From: JANQJA01 sp040880285
GTDB lineage: Bacteria > Pseudomonadota > Gammaproteobacteria > Pseudomonadales > Azotimanducaceae
Direction of reading: 5' to 3'
Assembly (NCBI GenBank): GCA_040880285.1
Contig: JBBDIT010000041.1
Span: 1 to 64,000 of the forward strand
DNA: 64,000 bases
Of this stretch, positions 1-8,824 are shown in pieces. The translations under genes and the position numbers were made by a program. The notes under the pieces are model-generated. The model was given only the letters and a program-made list of their open reading frames with translations. It searched no databases and had not been told where the DNA came from. The stretch's first letter is position 1. Each line of letters starts with the position of its first letter.

Positions 1-153
1 ATGAAAATAAGACACATTCGTTCCCTCGACGTCTGGTTGCTGACCAAAGGCAATCGCGTCTTATATCGGGGGCCCTCCAATCCCTGGCGTACGCCCAGGG
101 TTATCGCCTCGGCACTGCGTCGGGACGGTAAGATAATGGCACGGGTCGCCTGA
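1..153 (+). CDS. Possible small hypothetical protein or 3' fragment
   Basis: An open frame of 50 codons runs from an ATG at the first base of the window to a TGA. The product is basic (many Arg/Lys) and matches no family I recognise. Because it abuts the window edge it may be the tail of a longer gene whose frame happens to show an ATG here, or a genuine small gene. It lies upstream of the chaperedoxin gene with about 160 bases between them that include a weak hairpin. No function is offered. Confidence 0.3.
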   Translation: MKIRHIRSLDVWLLTKGNRVLYRGPSNPWRTPRVIASALRRDGKIMARVA

Positions 154-234
154 GCCAATTCGCCACAAGCCTTACTGGCTAAACCAGCCATAAGCCCACT
201 TATACTCACCCTTGGCCGAAGGGCGGGTGAAAAA

Positions 235-265
235 AGCCTGCCAAAGGGGTAGGCTACGCGTTTTT
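235..265 (+). terminator. Weak putative intrinsic terminator
   Basis: An 8-bp stem (AGCCTGCC / GGTAGGCT, one G-T wobble) with a 5-base loop is preceded by an A-run and followed, after five bases, by TTTTT. The distance between stem and T-run makes it imperfect. It would separate the upstream frame from the chaperedoxin gene. Confidence 0.35.
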
Positions 266-312
266 CCGGCTCTACCTGCTGAGTCATTGTATACCTGCTT
301 AGAGGCACCCAG

Positions 313-1173
313 ATGAACGTAAATGCACCGACGAATATCGTCGAGGTTTCAATTCAGAATTTCCAGGCTGAAGTCGTAGAGAAATCGAAGCAAGTTCCTG
401 TACTGCTTGAATTTTACGCCGATGAGGCTGAACAAAGCGCGCAGTTGGCGCCTGTCTTGCGCAAACTCGCTGGTGAGTACCAGGGCAAGTTTGTGCTGGC
501 ACGGGTCAACATCCGTGAAAACCAGCAGTTGGTCCAACAGTTGCAGGTTCGCGCCCTGCCCACGATCAAGATTATCTATCAGGGCCAGATGGCGGAGAAC
601 CTGGAAGGACCGCAGAGTGAAGCCCAATTGCGTGCAATTCTGGACCAGTTGACGATGAGTCCGGTGGAAATGATTCGTGCCCAGCTGGACACCTTACTTG
701 CAGAAGGTAACCGTGGGGATGCGATCAAATTGTTGGAGCAGGCGATTGCAGAAGAACCCAAAAATTATGCGTTGCACGCGGAATTAGCGGACCTGCTGAT
801 TCTGGAGGACCGGGTCGAGGAGGCCAAGCGGATCCTGGCACCCTTACCCCCGGATACCGAAGGCATCAGTAAGCCCAGGAATCGTATTGAGTTCCTGGAG
901 GAAGCCGCCAACTTACCGTCTGCGAGCGAATTGGCAGCCAGCCTTGAAGCTGATCCGGAGGACCTGGCCACAAGGTACCGGTTGGCGGTGCGGCTTGTGG
1001 CAGATGACAAGAGCGAGGCCGCCCTTGAAGAACTGCTGGCAATGTTAAAGCAGGATCGTCATTACGATGACGAATTGGCGCGAAGGACGATGATCAAAAT
1101 GTTTGATCTCCTGGGCAAGGGAAATGAACTGGCAACTGCCTATCGACGTAAGATGTTTACGTTTTTGCATTGA
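313..1173 (+). CDS. cnoX: CnoX/YbbN-like chaperedoxin (thioredoxin fold + TPR), cysteine-free
   Basis: The 286-residue product matches the length of E. coli CnoX/YbbN (about 284). An N-terminal thioredoxin-like domain (about residues 10-115, with the cis-Pro region reading RALPTIKI) is followed by TPR-like helices (about 118-286, starting at the MIRAQLDTLLAEG segment). Family members act as holdases that pass clients to GroEL and DnaK and can protect thiols by mixed disulfides. Here the position of the active-site CXXC/SXXC reads ADEAEQS, and there is no cysteine anywhere in the protein, so only the chaperone role can be expected. The ATG is preceded by AGAGGCACCC, a modest ribosome-binding site. 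rmuC follows 60 bases downstream. Confidence 0.88.
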   Translation: MNVNAPTNIVEVSIQNFQAEVVEKSKQVPVLLEFYADEAEQSAQLAPVLRKLAGEYQGKFVLARVNIRENQQLVQQLQVRALPTIKIIYQGQMAENLEGPQSEAQLRAILDQLTMSPVEMIRAQLDTLLAEGNRGDAIKLLEQAIAEEPKNYALHAELADLLILEDRVEEAKRILAPLPPDTEGISKPRNRIEFLEEAANLPSASELAASLEADPEDLATRYRLAVRLVADDKSEAALEELLAMLKQDRHYDDELARRTMIKMFDLLGKGNELATAYRRKMFTFLH

Positions 1174-1193
1174 GGCTGTATAGATTTACAGCC
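1174..1193. other. Intercistronic hairpin cnoX-rmuC
   Basis: A perfect 7-bp stem (GGCTGTA / TACAGCC) with a 6-base loop begins at the base after the cnoX stop. No T-run follows, so it is more likely an mRNA 3'-end stabiliser or pause site than an intrinsic terminator. Confidence 0.4.
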
Positions 1194-1233
1194 GCCTGAT
1201 AGACTGTGGGGGTCAGATCTTGAAGGGTGCGCT

Positions 1234-2748
1234 ATGAACTTCGAAGCCATCTACAGCGGGAACCTTGAGTCCATTCTGTTCATCTCCGGTTTTGTAATCG
1301 GTGCGATTGTGATCGGTTGGATTCTGATTGTGCGTGCAGGTACCCGCGAGCGGCAGATGGAGCAGGACCGAAATGTCAACGAGGCGGTCGTCAATGCCAA
1401 CCTTGAAGCGCGCCAACGCGATGTTGACAGCCTGAACTCTTATTTGCAGGAACTCCAGCAGAAGCTCTCAGAGCGTGATGAAGTATTGCAGAAATCGCTG
1501 GTTACCGAGGCCTCGCTTCGCCCGGAGGTCGAGGGTCTGCGATCCCAGGTCAAAGCACTTGAAACCCGGCTCCATGCCGCCTCGGAACTTGCAGATCAGT
1601 TGCGGAGTGATAATTCAAGATACCGGGAGCAAATCTCTCATCTTGAAACCACGCTGGCCGAGCAACAAAAGCAGAACAAGGAAAAACTGGAGTTACTTGA
1701 GCAGGCAAAAGCCAGTCTTAATACTGAGTTCAAAAATCTCGCCAATGAAATATTCGATGCCAAGCAGCGGACTTTCCGGGAACAAAGCCAGACCCAGTTG
1801 GACGGTTTGCTGAAACCCCTGAATGAAAGAATCAAGGATTTTGAGAAGCGGGTTGAAGACACTTACAACCAGGAAAGCAAAGAACGATTTTCCCTGATCA
1901 GGGAGGTCAAGAGCCTGCAAGACCTGAACGCGCGGATCAGCAAGGATGCGGTGAACCTGACCAACGCATTGAAGGGCGAAAACAAGACCCAGGGTACCTG
2001 GGGCGAGGTCATTCTCGAACGTGTCCTTGAGAAGTCCGGTCTGACGAGAGGCCGGGAATACGAGACCCAGGTCAGTATGACCAATGACGACGGTCGTAAG
2101 AGCCAGCCGGATGTGGTCGTGCATTTGCCCGAGGAAAAGGATGTCATCATTGACTCGAAGGTCTCCCTGGTAGCCTATGAACGTTACTGTGCTTGCGACG
2201 AAGAAGCGGCGCGGGCCGATGCATTGAAAGCTCATATCCAGTCTGTGCGTCAACACATCAAGCAGTTGAGTGACAAGGATTACCAGAAGCTTGAGTCGGT
2301 CAGGACCCTGGACTTTGTGCTGTTGTTTGTGCCTGTCGAGGCGGCATTCGGAATTGCCATCCAGCATGACAGTGAGCTCTTTTCCGATGCCTTTGACAGG
2401 AACATTATGGTGGTTTCTCCATCCACGCTACTTGCGACATTGCGGATGATTCACAACATCTGGCGATTCGAACAACAAAACAAGAACGCGCAGGAAATTG
2501 CCCGCCGGGCCGGTGCCTTGTATGACAAATTCGTCAATTTTGTCGGAGACCTTGAGGATATCGGGGCAAAGCTGTCGTCAGTCCAGGACGCCTATGACAA
2601 GGCCCACAATAAGCTTGCCTCGGGCAAGGGCAACCTTGTTTCCCGGGCCGAAGGGATGCGGGAACTGGGTGCCAAGTCCAGCAAATCCTTACCTCGGAAC
2701 CTGGTAGAGATGCCAGTACGGGACGCTGACAGACACCTCAGCAAGTAG
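1234..2748 (+). CDS. rmuC: RmuC-family DNA recombination protein
   Basis: The 504-residue protein has the RmuC architecture: a single N-terminal membrane segment (about residues 13-34, rich in Ile/Val/Gly), a long Glu/Lys/Gln-rich coiled coil (about 40-200) and a C-terminal RmuC nuclease-like domain containing GTWGEVILERVLE and the DVIIDSKVSLVAY core typical of PD-(D/E)XK enzymes. RmuC limits inversions at short inverted repeats in E. coli; the biochemical activity is inferred from the fold. The ATG follows GAAGGGTGCGCT. It may be cotranscribed with cnoX, 60 bases upstream. Confidence 0.93.
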   Translation: MNFEAIYSGNLESILFISGFVIGAIVIGWILIVRAGTRERQMEQDRNVNEAVVNANLEARQRDVDSLNSYLQELQQKLSERDEVLQKSLVTEASLRPEVEGLRSQVKALETRLHAASELADQLRSDNSRYREQISHLETTLAEQQKQNKEKLELLEQAKASLNTEFKNLANEIFDAKQRTFREQSQTQLDGLLKPLNERIKDFEKRVEDTYNQESKERFSLIREVKSLQDLNARISKDAVNLTNALKGENKTQGTWGEVILERVLEKSGLTRGREYETQVSMTNDDGRKSQPDVVVHLPEEKDVIIDSKVSLVAYERYCACDEEAARADALKAHIQSVRQHIKQLSDKDYQKLESVRTLDFVLLFVPVEAAFGIAIQHDSELFSDAFDRNIMVVSPSTLLATLRMIHNIWRFEQQNKNAQEIARRAGALYDKFVNFVGDLEDIGAKLSSVQDAYDKAHNKLASGKGNLVSRAEGMRELGAKSSKSLPRNLVEMPVRDADRHLSK

Positions 2749-3120
2749 TCAGATCCGTGCAAGCTATACTGTTGCCCGTGTGCAGACACTAACCCGGGGG
2801 TCGTGCTGCAGTGCATTTTATTCACAACCTGACCCATCGCCCTGTCAGCACTTTGAGAGGCTTTCCTTTACGTCATCTTTATAAAGCCTGTCTTAAAAAA
2901 CGGTAGTAACTCTCTGATATTAATGAATAAAATATAAACTGATCAAAAAATGATCAATTCATAAAAGTGCAGATTTCCCGACAAAACCTGTTCATTGCAG
3001 AAGTTACCCCCAAAGTTATCCACAAAAAATGTGTATATCTTGTTGTCGTGGCCAGCCGCTATTTGCAGGGTTCGACCAACAAGGTAATCTTTGGCGTTCA
3101 GTTGTCGCCGGGGATTCGTG
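2749..3120 (+). promoter_or_regulatory. Intergenic region upstream of the symporter operon; inverted repeat and a perfect DnaA-box sequence
   Basis: This 372-base stretch has no convincing gene. It turns AT-rich from about 2880 and contains a perfect inverted repeat TGATCA-N5-TGATCA at 2940-2956, a possible operator. A perfect DnaA-box consensus, TTATCCACA, lies at 3016-3024. The first gene of the symporter/ligase operon starts at 3121, so the promoter and any control sites should be here. A lone DnaA box is not an origin; it could be chance or a DnaA-titration or regulatory site. Confidence 0.45.
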
Positions 3121-3381
3121 ATGTCCAATAATAATGCATACTGGCGGGCAAACCTTCGCCTGATGGTCGTCCTGCTTTTGGTCTGGTTTCTGGTATCGTT
3201 CGTGTGCGGTATCCTGATCGTTGACTATCTCGACCAGTTCCACCTGTTCGGGTACAAACTCGGTTTCTGGTTCTCCCAGCAAGGTTCCATCTACTTCTTT
3301 GTCGCGCTTATTTTCGTTTATGCCTGGCGCATGAACCGACTGGACAAGCGGTTTGGGGTCGATGAGGAGGGTGATGATTGA
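3121..3381 (+). CDS. DUF4212 small subunit of a sodium/solute symporter
   Basis: The 86-residue protein has two membrane segments (about residues 13-35 and 51-70), an N-terminal YWRANLR motif and a C-terminal WRMNRLDKRFG motif, all characteristic of the DUF4212 family that accompanies large SSS-family sodium symporters. An upstream in-frame start would add ten residues; the ATG chosen gives the usual family length and the motif spacing. Its stop overlaps the start of the large subunit by four bases (TTGA), indicating translational coupling. The transported solute is unknown for most members; acetate-like and other organic solutes have been suggested for relatives. Confidence 0.9.
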   Translation: MSNNNAYWRANLRLMVVLLLVWFLVSFVCGILIVDYLDQFHLFGYKLGFWFSQQGSIYFFVALIFVYAWRMNRLDKRFGVDEEGDD

Positions 3382-5132
3382 GTGCCCAATTCTTAACCTA
3401 TCTCTTTGTCGGTGCCACCTTCTCTGTGTACATCGGTATCGCGATCTGGAGCCGCTCTGCGTCCACCAGTGACTTCTATGTTGCCGGTAGCCATGTCCAC
3501 CCGATCGCCAATGGTGCTGCGACCGCGGCAGACTGGATGTCGGCTGCTTCATTCCTGTCGATGGCCGGGATCATTGCATTTGAAGGTGCAGACGGGGCCC
3601 GTTACCTGATGGGATGGACCGGGGGCTATGTGCTCCTCGCCTTGTTACTGGCGCCCTATCTCAGGAAGTTTGCCAAGTACACGGTGCCAGACTTTGTTGG
3701 TGATCGCTATTATTCACATGCCGCGAGGCTGGTGGCGGTTGTCTGTGTAATATTTATTTCCTTTACCTATGTGGCAGGCCAGATGCGCGGTGTCGGGGTC
3801 GTATTTTCGCGATTCCTGGAAGTGGACATCAATCTCGGCGTCGTAATCGGTATGGGCATCGTGTTTTTCTATGCAGTAATGGGAGGGATGAAGGGGATCA
3901 CCTACACGCAGGTGGCCCAGTACTGCGTGCTGATATTTGCATACCTGGTGCCGGCAATTTTTATTTCAGTCATGTTGACCAACAACCCGTTTCCGATGCT
4001 CGGGCTCGGTAGTGAAATGAATGACGGTTCCGGCGACTACCTGTTGGATCGGCTGGACGGTATGACGACTGAACTGGGTATGACGGCATTTACCGACGGC
4101 AGTAAGTCGACGATCGACATGTTCTTCATTACAGCAGCACTCATGGCCGGAACGGCAGGATTACCCCATGTAATCGTTCGTTTCTTTACGGTGCCAAGGG
4201 TCAGGGATGCGCGTATCTCTGCTGGCTACGCGCTGATTTTCATTGCGCTTTTGTACACCACGGCGCCGGCAGTCGCAGCGTTTGCCCGCATCAACATCAT
4301 CAATCATGTTGACGGAATAGTGTATGAGCAGGCCCCCGAATGGTTCCGGAAATGGGAAGACACAGGCTTGATTGCATGGCTGGATAAAAATGAAGACGGG
4401 CAAGTGCAGTACCGTGGTGGCAGTGCTCTTGATCCTGCAACACCGGACTATGGCCAGGGACGTGGTGACTCCGGGGAGCGAATGCTCAACAACGCGGCAT
4501 CAGACAACGACAATGAGCTATATATTGATCGTGACATCATTGTTCTGGCACATCCGGAAATCGCCCGGTTGCCTGACTGGGTGGTCGCCCTGGTTGCGGC
4601 CGGGGGTCTTGCCGCCGCCTTGTCCACTGCAGCAGGATTGTTGCTAGTGATCTCAACGGCAATTTCGCATGACCTCATGAAAAAAACGTTTATGCCCCGG
4701 ATCAATGACCGGCAGGAACTCCTGTTTGCCCGGATCGCGGCAGCAGTAGCTGTGTGTGTTGCCGGACTGTTTGGCATTTACCCTCCTGGATTTGTAGCCC
4801 AGGTTGTGGCTTTCGCGTTTGGTCTGGCAGCGGCGAGTTTCTTTCCGGTAATCCTGTTGGGCATCTTTTCTACAAGAATGAACAAGGAAGGTGCGATTGC
4901 CGGAATGGTCACCGGGCTGACGTTTACCTTTGGCTATATTGTGTATTTCAAATTCGTCAGCCCGGAAAGCGACAATGCTGTCTATTGGCTTTTCGGTATT
5001 TCCCCGGAAGGAATAGGCACCCTGGGTATGTTGCTGAATTTTGCGGTCTCGCTCATCGTGTCACGTTTTACGCCAGCGCCCCCGGCAGAGATCCAGGCTA
5101 TCGTGCAGAATATCCGGGTACCACGTACATAA
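3378..5132 (+). CDS. Sodium:solute symporter large subunit (SSS family, VC_2705-like)
   Basis: The 584-residue polytopic protein starts at a TTG overlapping the DUF4212 stop. Family features include SDFYVAG near the N-terminus, the TAADWMSAASFL segment, GGMKGITYTQVAQ and a C-terminal AGMVTGL helix. A long hydrophilic insert (about residues 315-390) carries an EF-hand-like D-x-N-x-D-G motif at about residues 336-341; I believe similar inserts occur in this subfamily. It should couple Na+ entry to uptake of a small organic solute. It sits 37 bases before a glutamine-synthetase-like gene rather than an acetyl-CoA synthetase, which suggests an amine or amino-acid substrate here (inference). Confidence 0.9.
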   Translation: MSAQFLTYLFVGATFSVYIGIAIWSRSASTSDFYVAGSHVHPIANGAATAADWMSAASFLSMAGIIAFEGADGARYLMGWTGGYVLLALLLAPYLRKFAKYTVPDFVGDRYYSHAARLVAVVCVIFISFTYVAGQMRGVGVVFSRFLEVDINLGVVIGMGIVFFYAVMGGMKGITYTQVAQYCVLIFAYLVPAIFISVMLTNNPFPMLGLGSEMNDGSGDYLLDRLDGMTTELGMTAFTDGSKSTIDMFFITAALMAGTAGLPHVIVRFFTVPRVRDARISAGYALIFIALLYTTAPAVAAFARINIINHVDGIVYEQAPEWFRKWEDTGLIAWLDKNEDGQVQYRGGSALDPATPDYGQGRGDSGERMLNNAASDNDNELYIDRDIIVLAHPEIARLPDWVVALVAAGGLAAALSTAAGLLLVISTAISHDLMKKTFMPRINDRQELLFARIAAAVAVCVAGLFGIYPPGFVAQVVAFAFGLAAASFFPVILLGIFSTRMNKEGAIAGMVTGLTFTFGYIVYFKFVSPESDNAVYWLFGISPEGIGTLGMLLNFAVSLIVSRFTPAPPAEIQAIVQNIRVPRT

Positions 5133-5169
5133 AGCCAGCTGCACAGTGAGTTGGCATGAGGAAGGTTAG

Positions 5170-6552
5170 ATGGAGTCACCGGAAGAAAGAATTAACCGCT
5201 ACAGGCAGGAAAGTATTCCACGAGTTAAATTGGGCCTGACCGACATCGATGGTGTGCTTCGGGGCAAGTACATCAGCCTCGATAAGTTCGAGTCGATTGC
5301 CGGATCCACGTCGGGCTTTTGTGACTGTGTGCTGGGATGGGACGTGGACGACCAACTCTATGACAATGCAACTTTTACGGGCTGGCATACCGCATTTCCG
5401 GATGCTTTATATCGACTGGATCTGTCGACTGAACGCAGACTCATGGATGAAGATGGTATTCCCTATTTCATCGGCGAATTTGTAGCCAGGGATCCTGATA
5501 ATGATGCCATAAACCTTCACCCGATTTGTCCCAGGGGCAGGCTGAAGCAGGTAATCGATGTAGCCCGCGAAATGGGATTTTCAGCCAGGATGGCGTTCGA
5601 ATATGAGTTTTTTGTATTCGATGAAACCGCCCAGAGCGTGCGCGACAAGAACTACCGGAACCTGACCCCCTTGTCGCCGGGAAACTTCGGGTATTCGGTG
5701 TTAAGAACGAATACTTATTCCGACCTGTTCAATGAGTTGATGGATTATTGCATCGCCCACGAGTTTGAATTGGAAGGATTGCACTGCGAAACTGGCCCTG
5801 GCGTCTGGGAAGCAGCCCTTGCTGTGGATGATGTCCTGAATGCAGCCGACAAGGCGTCTTTGTTCAAAACCTTCGCGAAGTCCTTCTTCCAGAAACGCGG
5901 CTTGATGGCAACTTTTATGGCGAAGTGGTCGATGGACTATCCCGGTCAGAGCGGCCACTGTCACCAGTCTTTGCTGGATGAGGCAGGCAACAGTGTATTT
6001 TTTGATTCCAGTTCGAATGACGGGATGAGTAAGACCCAGAGACAATATGTGGCTGGTATGCAGCGGTATCTGCGGCCCTTTCTTGCGTTAACATCGCCGA
6101 CAATCAATAGCTATACACGGCTAGTGAAAGGCGCCTGGGCGCCAACCGCCGCTACCTGGGGGATTGAAAACCGAACCGCGGCGCTGCGGGTGATCACAGG
6201 TTCCGCCAAATCACAGCGCGTGGAGTACCGTGTCGGCTCGGCAGATGCGAATCCTTATCTGGTTGCAGCGGCGAACCTGGCTGCCGGCCTGCTCGGCATT
6301 CGAGAACAACTGGAATTGTCTCCTCCGGTTGTTGGCAATGCCTATGAAATCCAGGATGACTCACCGCACGAGTGGCAATTGCCCGGCAATTTGCGGGATG
6401 CCACACGTGATCTTTCGGCAAGTGCCGAGGCTCGCCAGATGTTCGGTGAAGATTTTATCGATCACTATGTAGCCAGCCGCGACTGGGAAGTGCGTGAATA
6501 CGAACGTTACGTCAACGATTGGCAGTTAAAACGCTACTTCGAAATTATCTAG
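5170..6552 (+). CDS. Glutamine-synthetase-like gamma-glutamyl ligase
   Basis: The 460-residue protein has the glutamine synthetase catalytic fold. Metal and substrate motifs are intact: EYEFF, the glutamate-binding ETGPGVWEAAL stretch, GHCHQSL, and NRTAALRV. It resembles the GlnT/PuuA-like branch, whose members ligate glutamate to ammonia, polyamines, ethanolamine or other amines, more than the housekeeping GlnA, which is shorter at the N-terminus in its adenylylation-controlled form and carries a Tyr loop. It follows a solute symporter and precedes a class I amidotransferase by 16 bases, matching an import, glutamylation and processing route. The exact amine cannot be read from sequence. Confidence 0.85.
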   Translation: MESPEERINRYRQESIPRVKLGLTDIDGVLRGKYISLDKFESIAGSTSGFCDCVLGWDVDDQLYDNATFTGWHTAFPDALYRLDLSTERRLMDEDGIPYFIGEFVARDPDNDAINLHPICPRGRLKQVIDVAREMGFSARMAFEYEFFVFDETAQSVRDKNYRNLTPLSPGNFGYSVLRTNTYSDLFNELMDYCIAHEFELEGLHCETGPGVWEAALAVDDVLNAADKASLFKTFAKSFFQKRGLMATFMAKWSMDYPGQSGHCHQSLLDEAGNSVFFDSSSNDGMSKTQRQYVAGMQRYLRPFLALTSPTINSYTRLVKGAWAPTAATWGIENRTAALRVITGSAKSQRVEYRVGSADANPYLVAAANLAAGLLGIREQLELSPPVVGNAYEIQDDSPHEWQLPGNLRDATRDLSASAEARQMFGEDFIDHYVASRDWEVREYERYVNDWQLKRYFEII

Positions 6553-6568
6553 TCTCTTTGAGGACGCC

Positions 6569-7294
6569 ATGCATATCGGTATTCTAAAAGCGGACTCTGT
6601 CCTGCCGCAGTTCCAGGACGAGTTCGGGGACTACCCGGAGATGTTCCAATGGATTCTCAGCGCCGCGGTGGGGAAGAATGTTTCCGGCATTGACGTGACT
6701 TTTACGACTTACGATGTTGAGCAAGGTTGTTACCCTGCGTCCCTGGCGGAATGTGACGGTTATATCATCACTGGTAGCAAGAAAAGTGTGTACGATGATG
6801 AACCCTGGATCCATCGGCTGGCCGGGTTTGTGGTGTCACTTTACGAGGCGAGGGTTAAAACTGTTGGTATTTGCTTCGGTCACCAGATGATCGCGCACGC
6901 ACTCGATGGCAAGACCGAGGCGGCCAGTGTCGGTTGGTGTGTCGGAGTCCACCGCAGCAAAATGCTGTCACTACCGGAGTTCATTACACCAACGACGGAC
7001 GGTTTCAATCTTGTGGTGAGCCACAAGGATCAGGTCACAAAATTGCCGACCGGGGCAGAATTGCTGGCCACCAGCGAATGTTGCCCCTATGCCATGTTCA
7101 GGATCGGCAATCACATGTTGGCATTCCAGGGCCATCCGGAATTTCGCAAAGGTTACTCCAGGGCGCTGATGGAATTTCGACGGGATCTACTCGGGGAAGA
7201 GAAGATTGCGGTCGGGATATCGTCCCTTGGCCTCGATGTGGATGCGGCCCTGGTGGCGGCCTGGATCCTCGCATTTATCCGGGCAAGCGAGTAA
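6569..7294 (+). CDS. Class I glutamine amidotransferase-like protein
   Basis: The 241-residue protein is a stand-alone class I amidotransferase domain. The nucleophile elbow GICFGHQ places the catalytic Cys at about residue 102, and FQGHPEF places the His at about 189. The IITGSKKSVYDD segment is typical of the GuaA-N-like COG0518 group. Such free-standing domains hydrolyse gamma-glutamyl bonds or hand over ammonia. Sixteen bases behind the ligase and in the same operon, it most likely processes the gamma-glutamyl product of that ligase (inference). Confidence 0.85.
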   Translation: MHIGILKADSVLPQFQDEFGDYPEMFQWILSAAVGKNVSGIDVTFTTYDVEQGCYPASLAECDGYIITGSKKSVYDDEPWIHRLAGFVVSLYEARVKTVGICFGHQMIAHALDGKTEAASVGWCVGVHRSKMLSLPEFITPTTDGFNLVVSHKDQVTKLPTGAELLATSECCPYAMFRIGNHMLAFQGHPEFRKGYSRALMEFRRDLLGEEKIAVGISSLGLDVDAALVAAWILAFIRASE

Positions 7295-7374
7295 TGGTGA
7301 GGGATTGGTAGGGGTAGATTTTATTGCAAGAACCGGCCATCTCTTCACCTGAGCTTCACGCAAAGACGGTCAGT

Positions 7375-8361
7375 TCAAACTGAGCCACTGCCGTAAATTT
7401 CATGAGGTTGCCATAGCCACGCTGCACCCCTGACGCCGCTGGAGTCGCCGTGCATGGCTTTTACCAAGTGGGTCTTGACCTGATCCGAGAAGACGTAGCG
7501 TGGCAGCAGGTGTTGAACCTTGCCATAGATGGTGGACATGTTGGACATGCCACCGCCCACGACAATTACATCAGGATCGACGATGTTGATGACGTTGGAT
7601 AGCGCGAGTGCCAGTAGATTGCAATATTGGTCAAGTACCGCTTCGGCGATGTGATCGCCCTGGTCAGCTGATTGTTGAATTTCTACAGCAGACCTCGTCG
7701 TTCCAGCGTGTTCCAGCCAGCTTTGCTCGAACGCAGGACCTGAAATCCACGTTTCAACACAGTCAACTCGTCCACAGAAGCACTGGCGCCCAACCGGGGA
7801 TAGTACAGGCATGGTAGCGTCGTCATCGAGCAAGGGTTGGAGGGCGTTGAGCGGCAGCGTGTTATGGCCCCACTCCCCGCAGATGGCATTGGCGCCAGCT
7901 AACAGTTTGCCACCGACGGTAATCCCGCCACCCACGCCGGTACCGAGAATTACACCGAATACAATATTCGCGCTGGCCCCGGCGCCGTCGCTCGCTTCCG
8001 AGAGGGTCAAACAGTCCGCGTCATTGGCAATGCGAACCGGGCGGGAGAGGGCGTCTGACAAGTCAGCAACCAGTGGCATGCCGTTCAGGCAGGTTGAATT
8101 ACAATTTTTCATTTTGCCGGTCTTGTGGGAAATCGCGCCGGGCGTGCCTATCCCGATCGGCAGTTCGTGTCCGGTACCGGCTTTCGACTCAGTGGCGATG
8201 ATGGTTTGCGCGATCGCATCAACAATGGCCTGGTAGTTATCTTTCGGCGTATCGCAGCGGCAGCGTAAGCGAATGAACCCGTCACCATCGAGTACGATGA
8301 CTTCAATCTTGGTGCCGCCAAGGTCTACGCCAATGCGTGGGAATACGATCTTCTCGGCCAT
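7375..8361 (-). CDS. mak: ROK-family fructokinase (Mak-like)
   Basis: The 328-residue kinase closely follows E. coli Mak (manno(fructo)kinase): phosphate-binding GVDLGGTKIEV at residues about 11-21, STCLNGMPL, ANDADCLTLSEA, EWGHNTLP, the Cys-rich zinc motif CFCGRVDC, VDPDVIVVGGGMSN and the C-terminal HGDSSGVRGAAWLW. It should phosphorylate fructose and/or mannose at C6 using ATP. It converges with the amidotransferase gene, 80 bases away, and is transcribed toward it. No sugar transporter is adjacent. Confidence 0.9.
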   Translation of the reverse strand: MAEKIVFPRIGVDLGGTKIEVIVLDGDGFIRLRCRCDTPKDNYQAIVDAIAQTIIATESKAGTGHELPIGIGTPGAISHKTGKMKNCNSTCLNGMPLVADLSDALSRPVRIANDADCLTLSEASDGAGASANIVFGVILGTGVGGGITVGGKLLAGANAICGEWGHNTLPLNALQPLLDDDATMPVLSPVGRQCFCGRVDCVETWISGPAFEQSWLEHAGTTRSAVEIQQSADQGDHIAEAVLDQYCNLLALALSNVINIVDPDVIVVGGGMSNMSTIYGKVQHLLPRYVFSDQVKTHLVKAMHGDSSGVRGAAWLWQPHEIYGSGSV

Positions 8362-8425
8362 GGAAGGATACTAGCACAAGTGCGGCTTTTGGAATGCAGC
8401 ACTTTATGCGGCCGAGACGTTGCAC

Positions 8426-8659
8426 CTATGGTGAGTCGTTAAGTTGGTCGATCTGTCGCCCAAGGTCGTACTTGTCATCAGTTACGACACGCTCCAGGAC
8501 TTTGATGCGCTCTTCGAGGTCCTCGATTCGATCAAGGGCTTCGTCCAGCTCTTCGGTGAGGATGCCGCCTGTTTTGCGTTTGGTTTTGAGATAGTCAGAG
8601 ATGACGCCGGTGATGCAACCGACCACAACTACGATGACGATCATGTCGAATACGCCCAT
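8426..8659 (-). CDS. pspB: PspB-like phage-shock membrane protein
   Basis: The 77-residue product has one membrane segment (about residues 5-22, VFDMIVIVVVVGCITGV) followed by a basic stretch and an acidic/basic coiled coil ending near the C-terminus, the PspB layout. I start at the ATG preceded by AAAGGAGCC with good spacing; a longer frame adds 23 residues with no membrane character. It lies downstream of pspA on the same strand. In E. coli PspB helps sense inner-membrane stress with PspC. No PspC or PspF is present nearby. Confidence 0.75.
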   Translation of the reverse strand: MGVFDMIVIVVVVGCITGVISDYLKTKRKTGGILTEELDEALDRIEDLEERIKVLERVVTDDKYDLGRQIDQLNDSP

Positions 8660-8824
8660 GTATATGGCTCCTTTATTATTGGTTGTCAGGCCCGATCGTG
8701 CAGCATAAGGCGGGCAATCCGATAACAAATCGGTACCGCCGATGGAATAACGAACAAGGATGTTACCCCAATGTCAGTGTGCCGTCTTTGTCTCATGACG
8801 TTAACCTCACAGATCGGCCAATAT

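Noticed and set aside
1693..2367. Minus-strand open frame opposite rmuC
   Set aside because: Antisense to the conserved RmuC domain, no domain of its own.
8686..8796. Possible PspD-like small frame between pspA and pspB
   Set aside because: The short translation lacks PspD features and has no ribosome-binding site.
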